A stretch of 64,000 nt of DNA from Plantago elongata (Eukaryota > Streptophyta > Magnoliopsida > Lamiales > Plantaginaceae), in the NCBI GenBank assembly GCA_036897095.1, contig JAYMSP010000023.1:53806-117805 (forward strand), written 5' to 3'. Below the pieces are notes generated by a model. The model saw nothing but the letters and a program-made list of their open reading frames with translations. It made no database searches and was not told the DNA's origin. A program made the translations under genes and the position numbers. Below are positions 49,547 to 60,864 of the stretch, one piece after another. Position 1 is the first letter of the stretch. Each line of letters begins with the position of its first letter.

Positions 49547-49842
49547 TTCGATGGGTGACCAGGATTACTTCGGAAGGTATCACAAGTGGTTTGGAAAGTT
49601 AGAAGTGAGGAGGTGGTTGTGAGTGGTTCTGGGTTGAGAAGTCGTGGTTCCCTTGGAGTTGAGAATTTTTTGAGGTCCATCTACATTTGGTGTAATGCTT
49701 GGTTTAAAATTAACTATTAATTTTTATTAGTGGTAAAGGATGTTGATGTAATTTGGGACTTGAATCCCAAACATTCTTTATGCTCTAGTACACTTTTTAC
49801 AGTATTAATATAATTTTGTCGTTAAAAGAAAGCAAAAAAAAA
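49547..49842 (+). mobile_element. Non-LTR retroposon with A-tail and target-site duplication
   Basis: This 296-bp insertion ends in a 9-A run and is flanked by GTATAAAA (49539-49546) and GCATAAAA (49843-49850). The paralogous segment near 52935-52955 is uninterrupted (ATATATCATAAAACTACTTG), showing the empty site. The 3' part (TATTAATATAATTTTGTCGTT before the A-run) resembles the 7730 copy. The first bases contain GATGGGTGACC, also found in plant 5S rRNA. Confidence 0.8.
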
Positions 49843-50105
49843 GCATAAAACTATTTGGGTGTAATGAATTACCAAGCGACTATTGAACATTATAAAGTAA
49901 AAAAAAAACAAATGATTAATGCTTCGATAGAGTAGGTGTAGTAATGAAATATAGACCATGTGTTATGTTAATTTGTATAACCTGGTATATAGGTAAGTAT
50001 TTTTCGAATAAAACTAGTTTAATTTTAGCTCGTTTAGTTGCGTAAAAAGGGTGATTGATCAGAATTAATTATTTGCAAACAGAGGCGGGTAATTAAGTTG
50101 AGTTC

Positions 50106-50545
50106 TCACTTGGCGCAGTCAGTGGAAGGGCTGAGTTGGTAGGGGATAGAAATCCCACACTTTGCCGGGACTGAAGCAGCATTTCTGACAATAGACGGAG
50201 TGGCCGAGCTAGCAGCCGACTTCAAGCACGAACAAATCTAAAACGAACCATAATTCAGTTGATAAGTTAATACATTCATTTTTCGAGAAACAATAACTAA
50301 GTGAAGCAAAAAATTGAACTTACGGTCCTGCGGTCAGCTGTATTGCCACTGGCCTGGCTGTAGAGTAACTTAGCACCATTGCAGCAGTTGACAGGCGGAG
50401 TAGTGCCACCGTAAACGACGAAGTTTAGGCATGGAGACAGATCGTTCCTCACCGTGTTGCATGTTACCGCCGCCTCTGCTTCTGGTGGCGCAAATGCGAC
50501 CACCAAGAGTACCAGGGTGATGAAAAACATTGGTGCTTTTGCCAT
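50106..50545 (-). CDS. Non-specific lipid transfer protein LTP-E
   Basis: Two exons (50545-50324, 50237-50106) give 117 residues. The signal peptide core is [14 protein letters not shown]. The mature part has eight Cys: TC, SPC, NCC, CSC, KC, DC, with [12 protein letters not shown] and stop. The intron is phase 0, directly before the C5-x-C6 pair (ADRRT|ICSC), unlike LTP-A to D, and there is no C-terminal intron. The loop VVYGGTTPPVNCC is distinctive. The gene is paired with LTP-F on a segmental duplication; a TATA box (CTATATAAAG) is shared by both. Confidence 0.92.
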
Positions 50546-50633
50546 ATTTGGAAATTACAAGTTTTGCTTGCTAGTGTTTTATGATATTGTTTGTTTTGTT
50601 GTTTGAGTGATATAATGTAAGAACAAGGTAGTC

Positions 50634-50643
50634 TTTATATAGA
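50634..50643 (-). promoter_or_regulatory. TATA box of LTP-E
   Basis: CTATATAAAG on the minus strand lies about 90 bases before the start codon. The identical motif precedes LTP-F at 53726-53735. Confidence 0.65.
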
Positions 50644-53195
50644 GGGGTTTAATATGTTAGTTATATTTCCATTTTGAATTTTTCTCTTCTCTTTCTTGTT
50701 GTTCCGTTTGTTTTAAGTTAGATTGTGTTCTCTTCAACTGAAAATTACTTCATTTTAATTTAATTTAATTTAATTCAGTCCAGTTCAGTTCGACTTAGCT
50801 ATAATTTATATTTTACTTCAGTTTATTTAGTCCAGTCTAATTTAATCCAGTTTAATTCAGTATAATAAATTTCAGTTTAAGATAACACAAATGTGATGCA
50901 TTTGGCGCTAAAAAAATTTCCACCAATCACCATCAGGTCCAATAATTCTGTGGAAATTAGTCATAGTATTATTGTAGGTCACATGTAGAGTTGTCAATAC
51001 GCAGAGATTTTTCGAGATAGCCCGAACAACTTGTAAATGTTTCCACAATCACCATCAGGTCAGGTCCAATAATTCCGAAGTTTGGAAATTAATCATAGTA
51101 TTAGGTCACATGTACACACAGAGATTTTTCAAAATAGCTCGAACAACTTGTAAAGTTAGTTTGGCTTGTGTTCTTGGTTTGATTATTCCGAGTTAAAGTT
51201 TAATTATTAAACATGTAACTTCATAATGATAAGATTTTATATTGAATTAAATTTACATATTCGAGTGATTATTTAAAAGGTCATCGTACTAATGGGGCAT
51301 AATTTACTTATTGCTTTCAAAGGTCTAGACACCTTCTTTTAAGTCGTGTATTTTTTTCTTCACGAGCTTAATCTGAGACTTATAAGTCATCTTGGTGACA
51401 AGTGTCAACAAGTGTATTGTTTCATAACTCCGGTCGTATTTTATAATATGATAGTAGAATGTAGTATCTTAATTTTATTTTAATTAAAATTTGATTCGAC
51501 TAGTTTGACATTAAATGGATCGATTCGTTTAATGATTTAAAATTATATGTATATTCATTACTTATATTAATATGTGATGTGACATCGACCGTTACAGAAT
51601 TTGGTAGAAATTATTTCTCAAATATTGATTGATCCAAGAGTATGTAATTTGCTTTCTATTGTGAAAGTTACTTCGCATTTTTGGGTGTTAGTTGGTAGTT
51701 GGATGAATTAAATTGAATGCTCGTAATAATGTTTTTGATAGATCTGTGTAGACGTGTAGTGTACAAAGGAGTTGTTCAATCAAATTGAGAACAGAGGAGC
51801 ATAGTACAATTTTCCATACCAAAGTAAAAATTTTACTCATTCATGGCAATAAATATTTTCCTTTTAAATAGTAAGATAGTCCAACTTTTAATAAATTACC
51901 TCAACATTAAGATTAATATCAGTACACTAATTCAACAAACATGTAATTTCAATACTCCTATAAATTACTAATCACATCGGTGACGTGTCAGCCGAAGTAT
52001 TAATTTTCCCATCAAATTACGTATAAGAACCGTATTTTTGTATATTTGAAAATACAACAAAAATGAATGGACACATGATGACTACCTATTAGTTCCGACA
52101 TGTATTTCGTAAAATTAATTTTAAATTAAAAAAATGCTGAAAATTAATTAGATGTACGTGGTGGTGTCTTACTAGAATGTTTATTTTGAGTTTGTATATT
52201 TTGAATGTTTAATATGATTATAGAAAATCATTTACGTTCTAAGTATCAGAAGATTCAATTCCGACCCAATCAAGTTGTAAATCAAATCCTAATTGCAGTA
52301 ATAGGCCGGATTGTTTGGTAAAACGAACAATGACTAACCAACCACCTAATTTTTCAAATGGAAATAAACATAGTGTTTGCATTGGCGTTTACACATTGTT
52401 CGTGATCCGTAAATTGAGAAATAGTTGGTGAGTTAGGTGTATGCATTGTGTTACCTGAACGGTCATGTTTACATTGGCAACTATATCGTCAAATAAGTTG
52501 AAATCATGTGAATAATAACGTCGTGCCGAATTTATCTCAACCTATCATTCGAAAGATTTGGTGCAATTTGGCCCAACTCAATGCCCTGGGCTTTAGCCCA
52601 ACTTACTGAACTGACTTTATTCGCAATGTAGACTTAGAAATTTGGCCCAACTGAATGCACTGATTAACAGTACGCAAATCTTCAAACACTTGATTATTAT
52701 CCGACTCCCCATCAGCTGAGCTAGCCCTAATGCAATTCCACTACTTAATTATTACAAACACTTAATAAAAAGTAGTACTAGTACAACATACAGATATGCC
52801 TAATTACTCAGCTAATCAAAATGAGGGGAAATTCATTCACTTCATCACTTGCTCCACCAAACCTTAACGCACCCTGCAAGAAATGGAACAGGAAAAAAAA
52901 ATATTATCTACTTAAATAAGTGTAATCAACATCATATATCATAAAACTACTTGGGTGCAATGAATTACCAAGTTACTATTGAAAGTTATAAAAAATTAAC
53001 AAATAATTAATACTTCGATAGACCAGGTCTAGCTAGTAACAAAATGCAGACCATGCATTATGTTAATTTGTATAATTTGATATAGGTAAGTATTTTTCGA
53101 ATAAAACTAGTTTAATTGTAGCTCGTTTAGTTGCGTAAAAAGGGTGATTGATCAGAATCATTTGCAAACAGAAGCGGGTAAGTTGAGTTGAGTTC
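50644..53195. other. Spacer between LTP-E and LTP-F
   Basis: It contains a CTGAA-type fold-back insertion (50722-50892), the distal part of the left segmental copy (to about 51850) and the proximal part of the right copy (from about 52155). No gene is seen. Confidence 0.55.
50722..50892. repeat. CTGAA-type fold-back (MITE-like) insertion
   Basis: The left arm is TTGTGTTCTCTTCAACTGAA and the right arm is TTCAGTTTAAGATAACACAA, with a TTTAATTTAATT-rich centre and GCTATAATTTATA block. In the right duplication copy the flanks (GTTTTAAGTTAG and GGGGCATTTGACGCC, about 53778-53825) are nearly joined, so the element arrived after duplication. Confidence 0.75.
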
Positions 53196-53641
53196 TCACT
53201 TGGCGCAGTCAGTGGAAGGGCTGATTTGGTAAGGAATAGAAATCCCGCACTTAGCCGGCAGCTGAGCAGCATTGTTGATAATAGCCGGAGTGGCCGAGCT
53301 AGCAACGGACTTCAAGCACGAACAAACCTAAAACGAAGTACATCTCAGTTGATAAGTTGATAAGATATATAATACATTTCTCGAGAAGCCATAAATAGAT
53401 AAGTGAATCAAAAAATTGAACTTACGGCCTGGCGGTCAGCTGTGCCACTGGCCTGGTTGTAGAGTGACCTAGCACCATTGCAGCAGTTAACAGGCGGAGT
53501 GACACCACCGTAAACAACGAAGTTGATGCATGGAGACAGATCGTTCGCCACCATGTTGCATGATATCGCCGCCTCTGCCTCTGGTGGCGCAAATGCAACC
53601 ACCAAGACCAGGGTGATGAAAAACATTGCTGATTTTGCCAT
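53196..53641 (-). CDS. Non-specific lipid transfer protein LTP-F
   Basis: Two exons (53641-53426, 53327-53196) give 115 residues. The signal peptide core is [13 protein letters not shown]. Eight Cys sit in nsLTP order (ISC, SPC, NCC, CSC, KC, DC), with [12 protein letters not shown]. The phase-0 intron precedes the C5-x-C6 pair (ADRQA|VCSC), as in LTP-E. The Met at 53641 is preferred over the in-frame Met five codons upstream because it matches the LTP-E start. It is the recent paralogue of LTP-E. Confidence 0.92.
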
Positions 53642-53725
53642 TTTTGGGAATTTCAAGTTTTGTTTGCTAGTGTTTTATGATATTGTTTGTTTAGTTGTTT
53701 GAGTGAAATGTGAGAATAAGGTGCT

Positions 53726-53735
53726 CTTTATATAG
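53726..53735 (-). promoter_or_regulatory. TATA box of LTP-F
   Basis: CTATATAAAG on the minus strand lies about 90 bases before the ATG, in the same context (CCCCTCTATATAAAG) as LTP-E. Confidence 0.65.
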
Positions 53736-56700
53736 AGGGGTTCAATTTTGAAATTTGATTTCCTTTCTATTTTCCGGTTTGTTTTAAGTTAGTACGTTAA
53801 TAACAATGTGGGGCATTTGACGCCAATTCCACTAGGCCTAATATCTTCCGAAGGTTGGAAATTACTCATAGTATTCTAGGTTACTTGTAGAGCTGTAAAC
53901 ACGTCTAGAGATCTTTCGAAATAGCTCGGACAAATAACTTGTAAAAGTTAATTTCGTTTGTGTCTTGAATTTGATTATTACGAGTACGAGTTCAATTATT
54001 AAACATATATAACTCCGTAATGATAGGATTGTATGTTGAACTACATTTACATGTTCGAGTGCTCATTTGAGTCGTCAAACTAATAGGGTCATGGTTTACT
54101 TATTATTCTCGAAGGTCTACATTCTTTCTTTTAAGGTACTAATAAGTTTTTATTTAATCTTTCTTTTTATTATTTCTTCACGCACCTAATCTAATAGTCC
54201 TTTATAATTTGCCTTGGTTAGAAAATAGAAGACTCATGAGTCATCTTGGCCACAACAAGTGTATCTTCTACGACCGCGGAATGCATATTGGAATTGAGAG
54301 AAGAATATAGTATCTTGACTTTATAATGATATAAAATTTAGTTCGACTCGTTTGATGAGTTAAAGCTATATGCATATTCATTATTTATATCAATATGTAA
54401 TGTGGCATCGACAGTTACACTTTAAATCGAATTTGGTAGACTCAAAACTTGATTGATACCAGGGTATGTAATTTGCTTTCAACTATTTTGGAAGTTACTT
54501 CAACCTCCTCCACTAGTCAAATGGAGCATTTGTGAGTGTTAGTTGGTAGTTGGATGGATTAAATTGACTGCTTGTAATAATGTTTCTGCTAGATCTGTTT
54601 AGTTTACCAAGGAGTTGTTCAATCTAATTGAGAAACTACAGGAGCATAGTACAATTTTCCATACCAAAGTAAGCAATTTACTCATTCATGGCATTTACAA
54701 GCATTTACTCACTTTCCCTGTTTCAATGTTGAATTCACTGAAAGTGGGTGAAATGATGGGCAAATTGCTATAGCCCCAACTAAAATTGTCATATGGGCAC
54801 CAAGCCCCCCCTAAACTTTCCGATTCGTACCACACTACCACTTGTATGTTGGGTAATGCAACATTTGTATATAACAGGGACGGAGCCAAGGGGGGTTACG
54901 AACACAAAATATAGTAAAACGTACTCCCAACTTTAAATTACGGGTCTATCCTATTATATCACTCGGGGGGAGTACCATTAGATTTAGTTACAATGAGATT
55001 TAATCATGTATCTTTTACGTCTACTTACGGCTCGAGTAGCTCGACCACCTTTATGTATTCTACTGTGTTTAGACTTCAGTTGAGTGTCATTAATTTGGTG
55101 TTTTCACCAAATTTGTTCATTAGTCTCATAAGCAACACTTCATTCTTCTATTGGATCATGGGCCAACTTGGGCTAACTGTGCATTGCTACTTAGGCCTAT
55201 TCAAATCGGCCCGCCCATCTAGACAATGATTTATACATCTGGGCTTTTGGACAGTCAGGGGAAGCTTGCAAATATCTCAACTTTGATTATCCAAGCCCAA
55301 AATTATTCAAGTGAGGTATGGGCCAATCTGGCCAGCTCGTATCGTGTAAACGGTCTAAAGTCCATCTTGAAATAAGCTTTGTCCTCTTGAACGGGAAATG
55401 CACACCATCCCGCACCATATGTTTATCCTACACATTTGAAACAGTAAGTTTCACATTGTTTTAGATTTAAAAGAGAATTCTAAATTTCATAGTATCGAAA
55501 GTGTCCCTTATGGCAAAAGAGTGGGATACACATCCCGTATCTGCTTCACAAGGGTTACATCTCACCTTATTGAAGATTAAAAGCCATTTCTAAAACCGTA
55601 TCATACCAACTTCAATACAACCTTTTAATTTCTACATACGTCTTAGCATGACGACCCACGACTCATAAAGGTCCGAAACTACGGAGAAGTCAACCGGAAC
55701 ATCAGGTGCCCTTTAGGGTAGGACTTAAGATTTGGTAGGCAAGGTGCCCTGCTGCCAGGCTGCCACCTAATAATAGAAGTAGTGCTTTTGTGATCCAGAG
55801 AGACATGTGACAAATCAGCCGCCCAAGAAATAATAAGCTGACTCAAACTCAGCAACCAATTTAAACCAATTTTGCCTGTTTTCATGTGACTTCTCTTATA
55901 ACTCCAGCTTCCAGCTCACTACACTTTTCTACACTTTTTGACTTGCCACGTCTTCCTATTGACCAACCCTATTTGCCATGTCAATGCAAGTAGATACGGA
56001 AATATTACACACCTACGCTCCACTCCATGAACTCACATATTCGAACTTTCTACGCGGAGCTATAAGGGAATAACTGAAATAAAATTTAAACGTAAACAGG
56101 TAAAGATTGTTGGTAGAGTACTCCTATTATACGTAAAGAGCTTCTGCACTTGAATGATGGAGGGCATCGTCAAAGTCCTTAAAAGTGAATAAATTGCGGT
56201 TCACATCTTAAAATGTCCAACCTACTTGATTTTTGTGAGATGTATTTCGACTGTAACTGAGTTATTCTCACGATTATTTTTCATCTACTCCGCTATTCAT
56301 AATCATAACCAACATCTTTCATATATTTGAAAGTTGCATTGCCACTATAAATCATATCATAGTTCATCAATATAAGCACAAAACTCTCATTATCATCATC
56401 ATAACATTATAAGACATGTTCCGTAAGGTTCCTATATATGAGTCCTAAAAATATTCGACTCTCAGGGTAATTTAGGGTAATTTAAGACAAATTACGCCGT
56501 ATTATAATGTGAGCAGCATTTTAAACTTTTTTACTGAATTCATTGTCTAACATATGTATAATATTGGTATTTTATAAAAATGAACCAATACTTAAACAAA
56601 AGGTTGAAATGTCCGAGCACACGGCCTAGACAATTATGATCCATTAAAACCTAGAAAAAGCCATGAAAAATAAGAGCCAAGTAGTACCCAAAAAGCTATA

Positions 56701-56740
56701 GTGGGTCCCAACAATTTGAGCTGCAATGCTTCAACTAAAC
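53736..56740. other. Spacer between LTP-F and expansin
   Basis: It includes the distal part of the right segmental copy (to about 54690). A CAGGGACGGAGCCAAGG motif at about 54880 resembles the hAT-type terminus at 61588, but no partner end was found nearby. No gene is seen; the last 80 bases hold the expansin core promoter with a TATA-like TTATAAATA (about 56744). Confidence 0.5.
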
Positions 56741-56817
56741 CTATTATAAATACCGAACCTCTCTTCATTTCCATAGTCATTGAAGAAACCCGCACAGATA
56801 ACTCACTTTGGCATAAA

Positions 56818-58612
56818 ATGTCAAGCACAATGCAATATGTGTCATTTCTTTTCATAGCTTTGGCTTCATCTTCTCTCCTAGTTCATGTGCATGGACTTAG
56901 TGATGCCCTCCATGGAGGTTGGGGAAGCGCCCATGCAACGTTTTACGGAGGCTCCGACGCTTCTGGCACAATGGGTACGTAAAGGTTCTTGTTAGAGAAC
57001 ATTAGTGAAGATTACTACATTTTGCGAAGAGTTCTAATTGTTAATAAAGTTTAACAATGAGTATTACAACCACAATTGCATGTGATAACTGAATTATATT
57101 CGAGATTAGCACAATTTTATACACTTCAAACTTCTTCCAACCGTATAAATATAAAGAACCAATCCTAATCTTAACTCCATTATGAAACCCAATGCCAAGT
57201 GCCAAACACCCAAATATGTACATCTAAACTAATTAAACTCAATATTTCATACCTATCTTAATCATGAAATAATTTTAGGTAAAATGTTGTACTATAAGAA
57301 CGTAATGGTACTATTTCCTTAATTTTATGGGTATACTTTATTCTATTGCATAATATGGTATACTGTACAATATTTTTTAGCACCATGATATATTACAATA
57401 CGTTAAGGAGCAACAAAATTCATTTTATGATATCTTAACTTCCCCTATTTCCAAATTTCTGCATTATAAATGCAGAAGAAATATCAAAAGCTAAAAAGTT
57501 GAGATTTTCCCAACAAATTGAAATGTGATCTCAAATTGCATACATTGATTAGCACACGAGAAAGCTAAAAGGATTGTACACGTACAATTAATGAATGCAG
57601 GCGGAGCGTGTGGATATGGAAATTTGTACAGCCAAGGGTATGGTACCAGCACTGCTGCATTAAGTACAGCCATGTTTAACAATGGGATGCGATGCGGAGC
57701 CTGTTACCAGTTGAAGTGCAGCAACGACAAGTCGTGCCTGCCAGGGACTATAACTGTCACCGCGACGAACTTTTGTCCACCAAACTACGCGCTGGCTAGT
57801 GATCATGGTGGTTGGTGCAACCCGCCTCGCCACCATTTCGATTTGGCTGAGCCTGCTTTTCTCAAAATCGCACATTACCGTGCTGGAATTGTTCCTGTTG
57901 CATATAGAAGGTACTGCTGGTCACATCAGAACCAATACTCTTTCTTCCAGGAAATCCTTCTCATTTTAACTTTATTAAAATTTTGTTTGACCACAAAGTA
58001 CTCCTCAATCATGTAGTTACATATTTTTCTAAATGTCTCTCTGTATGATTTAGAAGCAATCGATGGTCAAACGACTGTCGAAGAGTCAAAATGGGAAGTA
58101 TTTCCTGGGACAGAGGAATATATATTGTGAAATTCTCAAGTATAAATCGAATTTTATAAACTCTAAAGTAACAATTTGCATGTAGGAACATTCAAGTTCC
58201 GAGTTTGAACTATTGCTTGCAAAATCTGATGTTAAAACTGTCAATTTGAAACGTTAGTGTATTAGTGACGAAAAGTTGGCTGACAAACACTTGTTGAAAT
58301 CGTTGCAGAGTCCCTTGCGCGAAGAAAGGAGGAGTAAGGTTCACCATCAATGGGCACAGCTACTTCAACTTGGTGCTGGTAACCAATGTAGCTGGAGCAG
58401 GTGATGTGCACAGTGTCTGGATTAAGGCCTCCCATGGTGGATGGAAGCCCATGACGCGAAACTGGGGGCAGAATTGGGAAAACAACTCTAATCTTGACGG
58501 GCAAGCCCTCTCATTTAAGGTCACTGCCAGTGACGGTCGCACCCTCACTGCCTACAATGTCGCTCCTCGGGGATGGCAGTTCGGACAAACCTTTGAGGGC
58601 CCACAGTTCTAA
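56818..58612 (+). CDS. Alpha-expansin (EXPA)
   Basis: Three exons (56818-56974, 57601-57910, 58309-58612) give 256 residues, the usual EXPA length. The signal peptide spans residues 1 to about 26 ([17 protein letters not shown]). The GH45-like domain has [16 protein letters not shown], the conserved Cys set, and [13 protein letters not shown] with the HFD motif. The C-terminal CBM63-like domain has conserved Trp residues ([35 protein letters not shown]). Expansins are secreted and loosen walls non-hydrolytically at acid pH. Where most alpha-expansins have PRPHFDLAMPAF, this one has [12 protein letters not shown], a small departure beside the HFD motif. The start follows a TATA-like TTATAAATA about 75 bases upstream. 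Confidence 0.95.
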
Positions 58613-59119
58613 TTTCTAGTAGTCAGCTACTAGAAGATGTAAAAAAGGTTTCACCTGTTAAAAATAAATCGTAACCTTTATTAGTCAATTACATATCACA
58701 TATAGACAAAGAACAGTAGGGGACTTCTAAGGTTCGACCTCTATTGTATACGATATAGAAACTATACCTTTTCACTTGTACTGTGGTGCTTAAATATGTG
58801 ATGGTATTATGAAAGTTGGTTTGTATATACTTATACTAGTACATGCAGTGATTGGTAGGTATGCAAAGAAAACGCCAAAGACTCCATTTTTGCATCCGAA
58901 AGTGAAGTGCAACATACTAAAATCAGAGCTATCTTCTCTACACGCCGCGAATACATCTAACCCTCAAAAGTTGAAACTCACCGCTCCAATTTCATTTCAA
59001 AGATAAAATTGAATCCGTTGAGCTGCATCGTCCATCAATGGTGAAAACTCTGCTCGATTGTCATCGATCAATCTGAGGTCCGCTTGATTCGCCCAAAAAG
59101 CTCTAGCTCAAGGTACCAG

Positions 59120-59190
59120 TTCTCGTTCCTAGCAAGTATCATCCGATTCTCGTTCGTAGCAAGCATCATCCGATTCTCGTTCATTGCTTG
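59120..59190. repeat. 27-bp triple repeat
   Basis: TTCTCGTTC(C/G)TAGCAAG(T/C)AT starts at 59120 and 59147, with a third partial unit at 59174. Each of the first two ends CATCCGA. Confidence 0.85.
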
Positions 59191-59526
59191 TGTGCTAATT
59201 TCGTTTGTTGTGTCTTGCATAAGTTTTATTGCTGATTGATTGGGTGAATTCGTGAATTTATTGTAATACTATGATCAGATTAGCTTGCGATTGAGCTCAA
59301 GCGAAGTATTGAGCTCGTCATTGGAACCGAACAATATGGTTCTTATTTTTTCCTATATTGTTTAACCTCTAGTGAATGTACATTTTGTTGGCATTGTGTA
59401 GGTTGTTAATATTACATATTCAGCTTCTGATTTAGCAGAACAAGTGGAATTTATGCTCCATCAAATTATGAGTACTACTAAGATTCGGTTCTACTACTAT
59501 ATGAGTGAATTTATGCTTGTGGTGAG

Positions 59527-59681
59527 GACAAATAAATACGGAGCATTGTTTGATATCATTTGAATTGTGTTTTATCTAGTTTTGGAGTTAGATTGGTAGG
59601 ATAGACAAAGAAATACGGAGCGTTGTTTGGTATCATTTGAATTGTGCTTTATCTAGTTTGGGAGTTAGATTGGTAGGATAG
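59527..59681. repeat. 77-bp tandem duplication
   Basis: GACAAA-AAATACGGAGC starts at 59527 and 59604. Both units continue through ATCATTTGAATTGTG and TTATCTAGTTT to GGAGTTAGATTGGTAGGATA. Confidence 0.9.
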
Positions 59682-59754
59682 GTGATTAGTTGTTGTACCA
59701 GAGTTGAAAATATAGGACTATTGTTTTATTCATAACATTTTAATTACACTTCCT

Positions 59755-60022
59755 CCGTTCCGTCCCTATGCCGGCATAGGTTGCTCAGAGAAATTATGGC
59801 ACTTACAAATGCCATAGTAGATAGTATACCCGGCACTTTATAGGTGCAGGTGTACATAACTTCTGTACCGACGTTTGCCTAAAGTGTCGGCACCCTTTTC
59901 CGGCATCCCCATCGCCGGCATTCTGGCGGTACTCGAACAAAAGCCGGTAATAGATCTGATGGCACTTATAATGCCGTTATAGGCCTTAAACAATGTCTCA
60001 GCTTCCATAAATCCTTGTAGTG
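59755..60022. mobile_element. CACTA-like transposon end with subterminal repeats
   Basis: Several GCCGGCA, GTGCCG and TGGCACTTA-AATGCC motifs on both strands are packed in 250 bases, as in CACTA subterminal regions. The right side ends ATCCTTGTAGTG, the reverse complement of CACTACAAGGAT, a CACTA-type terminus. The left end was not found, and no transposase is present. Confidence 0.55.
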
Positions 60023-60758
60023 GGTGTATCTGACAAGAATGTGGTTTGGCCATTGTTGCTCATCCTGAAATTGTTTACGAATGTCTGGATGAACTTCTAC
60101 ATCTTCTCGAACTGCACATATGAGAAGCAATTATTTAGGCTAATGATAGATTTGAATGGCATGAAAACATAAAAATGCTGAAGCAACCTTATGATATTCC
60201 TTTAAGCATCTTAATCGCCCAGGCCACCAGCATACATAACAATCAACTACGAATCATGCATGCTTCCCATTACCAAGAGAGGGAGAGTGCCGAAATGTGG
60301 ATTCAGTATGATAAGTGATACTTGAAGCTTAACCTAAATACTATCAACAGAAGAAATTTCAGAAAAATCAGCTCAACAAAACAGATATGATGCTGTAGAC
60401 TAACACACATTTGCACCCAAAGAAAATAAAGATCAATGATACACCTACCAATAGCAAACGTGCAGATCAATGATATGAGGCCTATCTATAACTTTTGCGC
60501 AAATCCTCACCGTAGTACTTCTAAAAAACAAACATGAAAGCTTCAATAGAAGGAAATGTTGCGGGTATTATAAGCTATCTGCATGTGTATTTATAGGTAC
60601 AGACTACAGAGAGTAAGCAAACTAATATATTCATGTTATGCACATAGTTTTAGCTTTCTATAAGGGAGTGCAAGCGGTGAGAATTTTATATAATATTGAT
60701 TCTTCCGTGAATGAATGCAATTCAAACTTCATTTACGTCACACCTCTCGTTCAGTAAA

Positions 60759-60864
60759 GGACCAAAATTGCAATTCACCCTATGTATGTAAGGCATACCT
60801 ATACTTCAGCAGGACCAAAATTGCAATTCACCCTATGTATGTAAGGCATACCTATACTTCAGCA
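60759..60864. repeat. Exact 53-bp tandem duplication
   Basis: The units at 60759-60811 and 60812-60864 appear identical over all 53 bases, so the event is very recent or an assembly artefact. Confidence 0.95.

Larger units (their letters stand above)
46684..50105. other. Spacer between LTP-D and LTP-E, including left half of segmental duplication
   Basis: No gene is seen. The part before about 47929 is unique AT-rich sequence. From 47929 on it matches the segment at 52155 and beyond, interrupted by a CTGAA-type repeat (about 47990-48110), a 277-bp tandem duplication with TA runs (48611-49165) and a retroposon (49547-49842). Confidence 0.55.
47929..51850. repeat. Segmental duplication, left copy (carries LTP-E)
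   Basis: It matches 52155-54690 in order. Shared landmarks are GTGTCTTACTAGAATGTT (47937/52166), GTGCAATTTGGCCCAACTCA (about 48507/52560), CATCAGCTGAGCTAGCCCTA (about 49302/52710), the LTP exons, and TACAATTTTCCATACCAAAG (about 51806/54650). The left copy is about 1.4 kb longer because of insertions that the right copy lacks. Confidence 0.85.
52155..54690. repeat. Segmental duplication, right copy (carries LTP-F)
   Basis: This is the counterpart of 47929-51850, with the same landmarks in the same order and orientation. It lacks the retroposon, the 277-bp tandem unit and both CTGAA-type insertions of the left copy, so it is closer to the ancestral arrangement. Confidence 0.85.
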
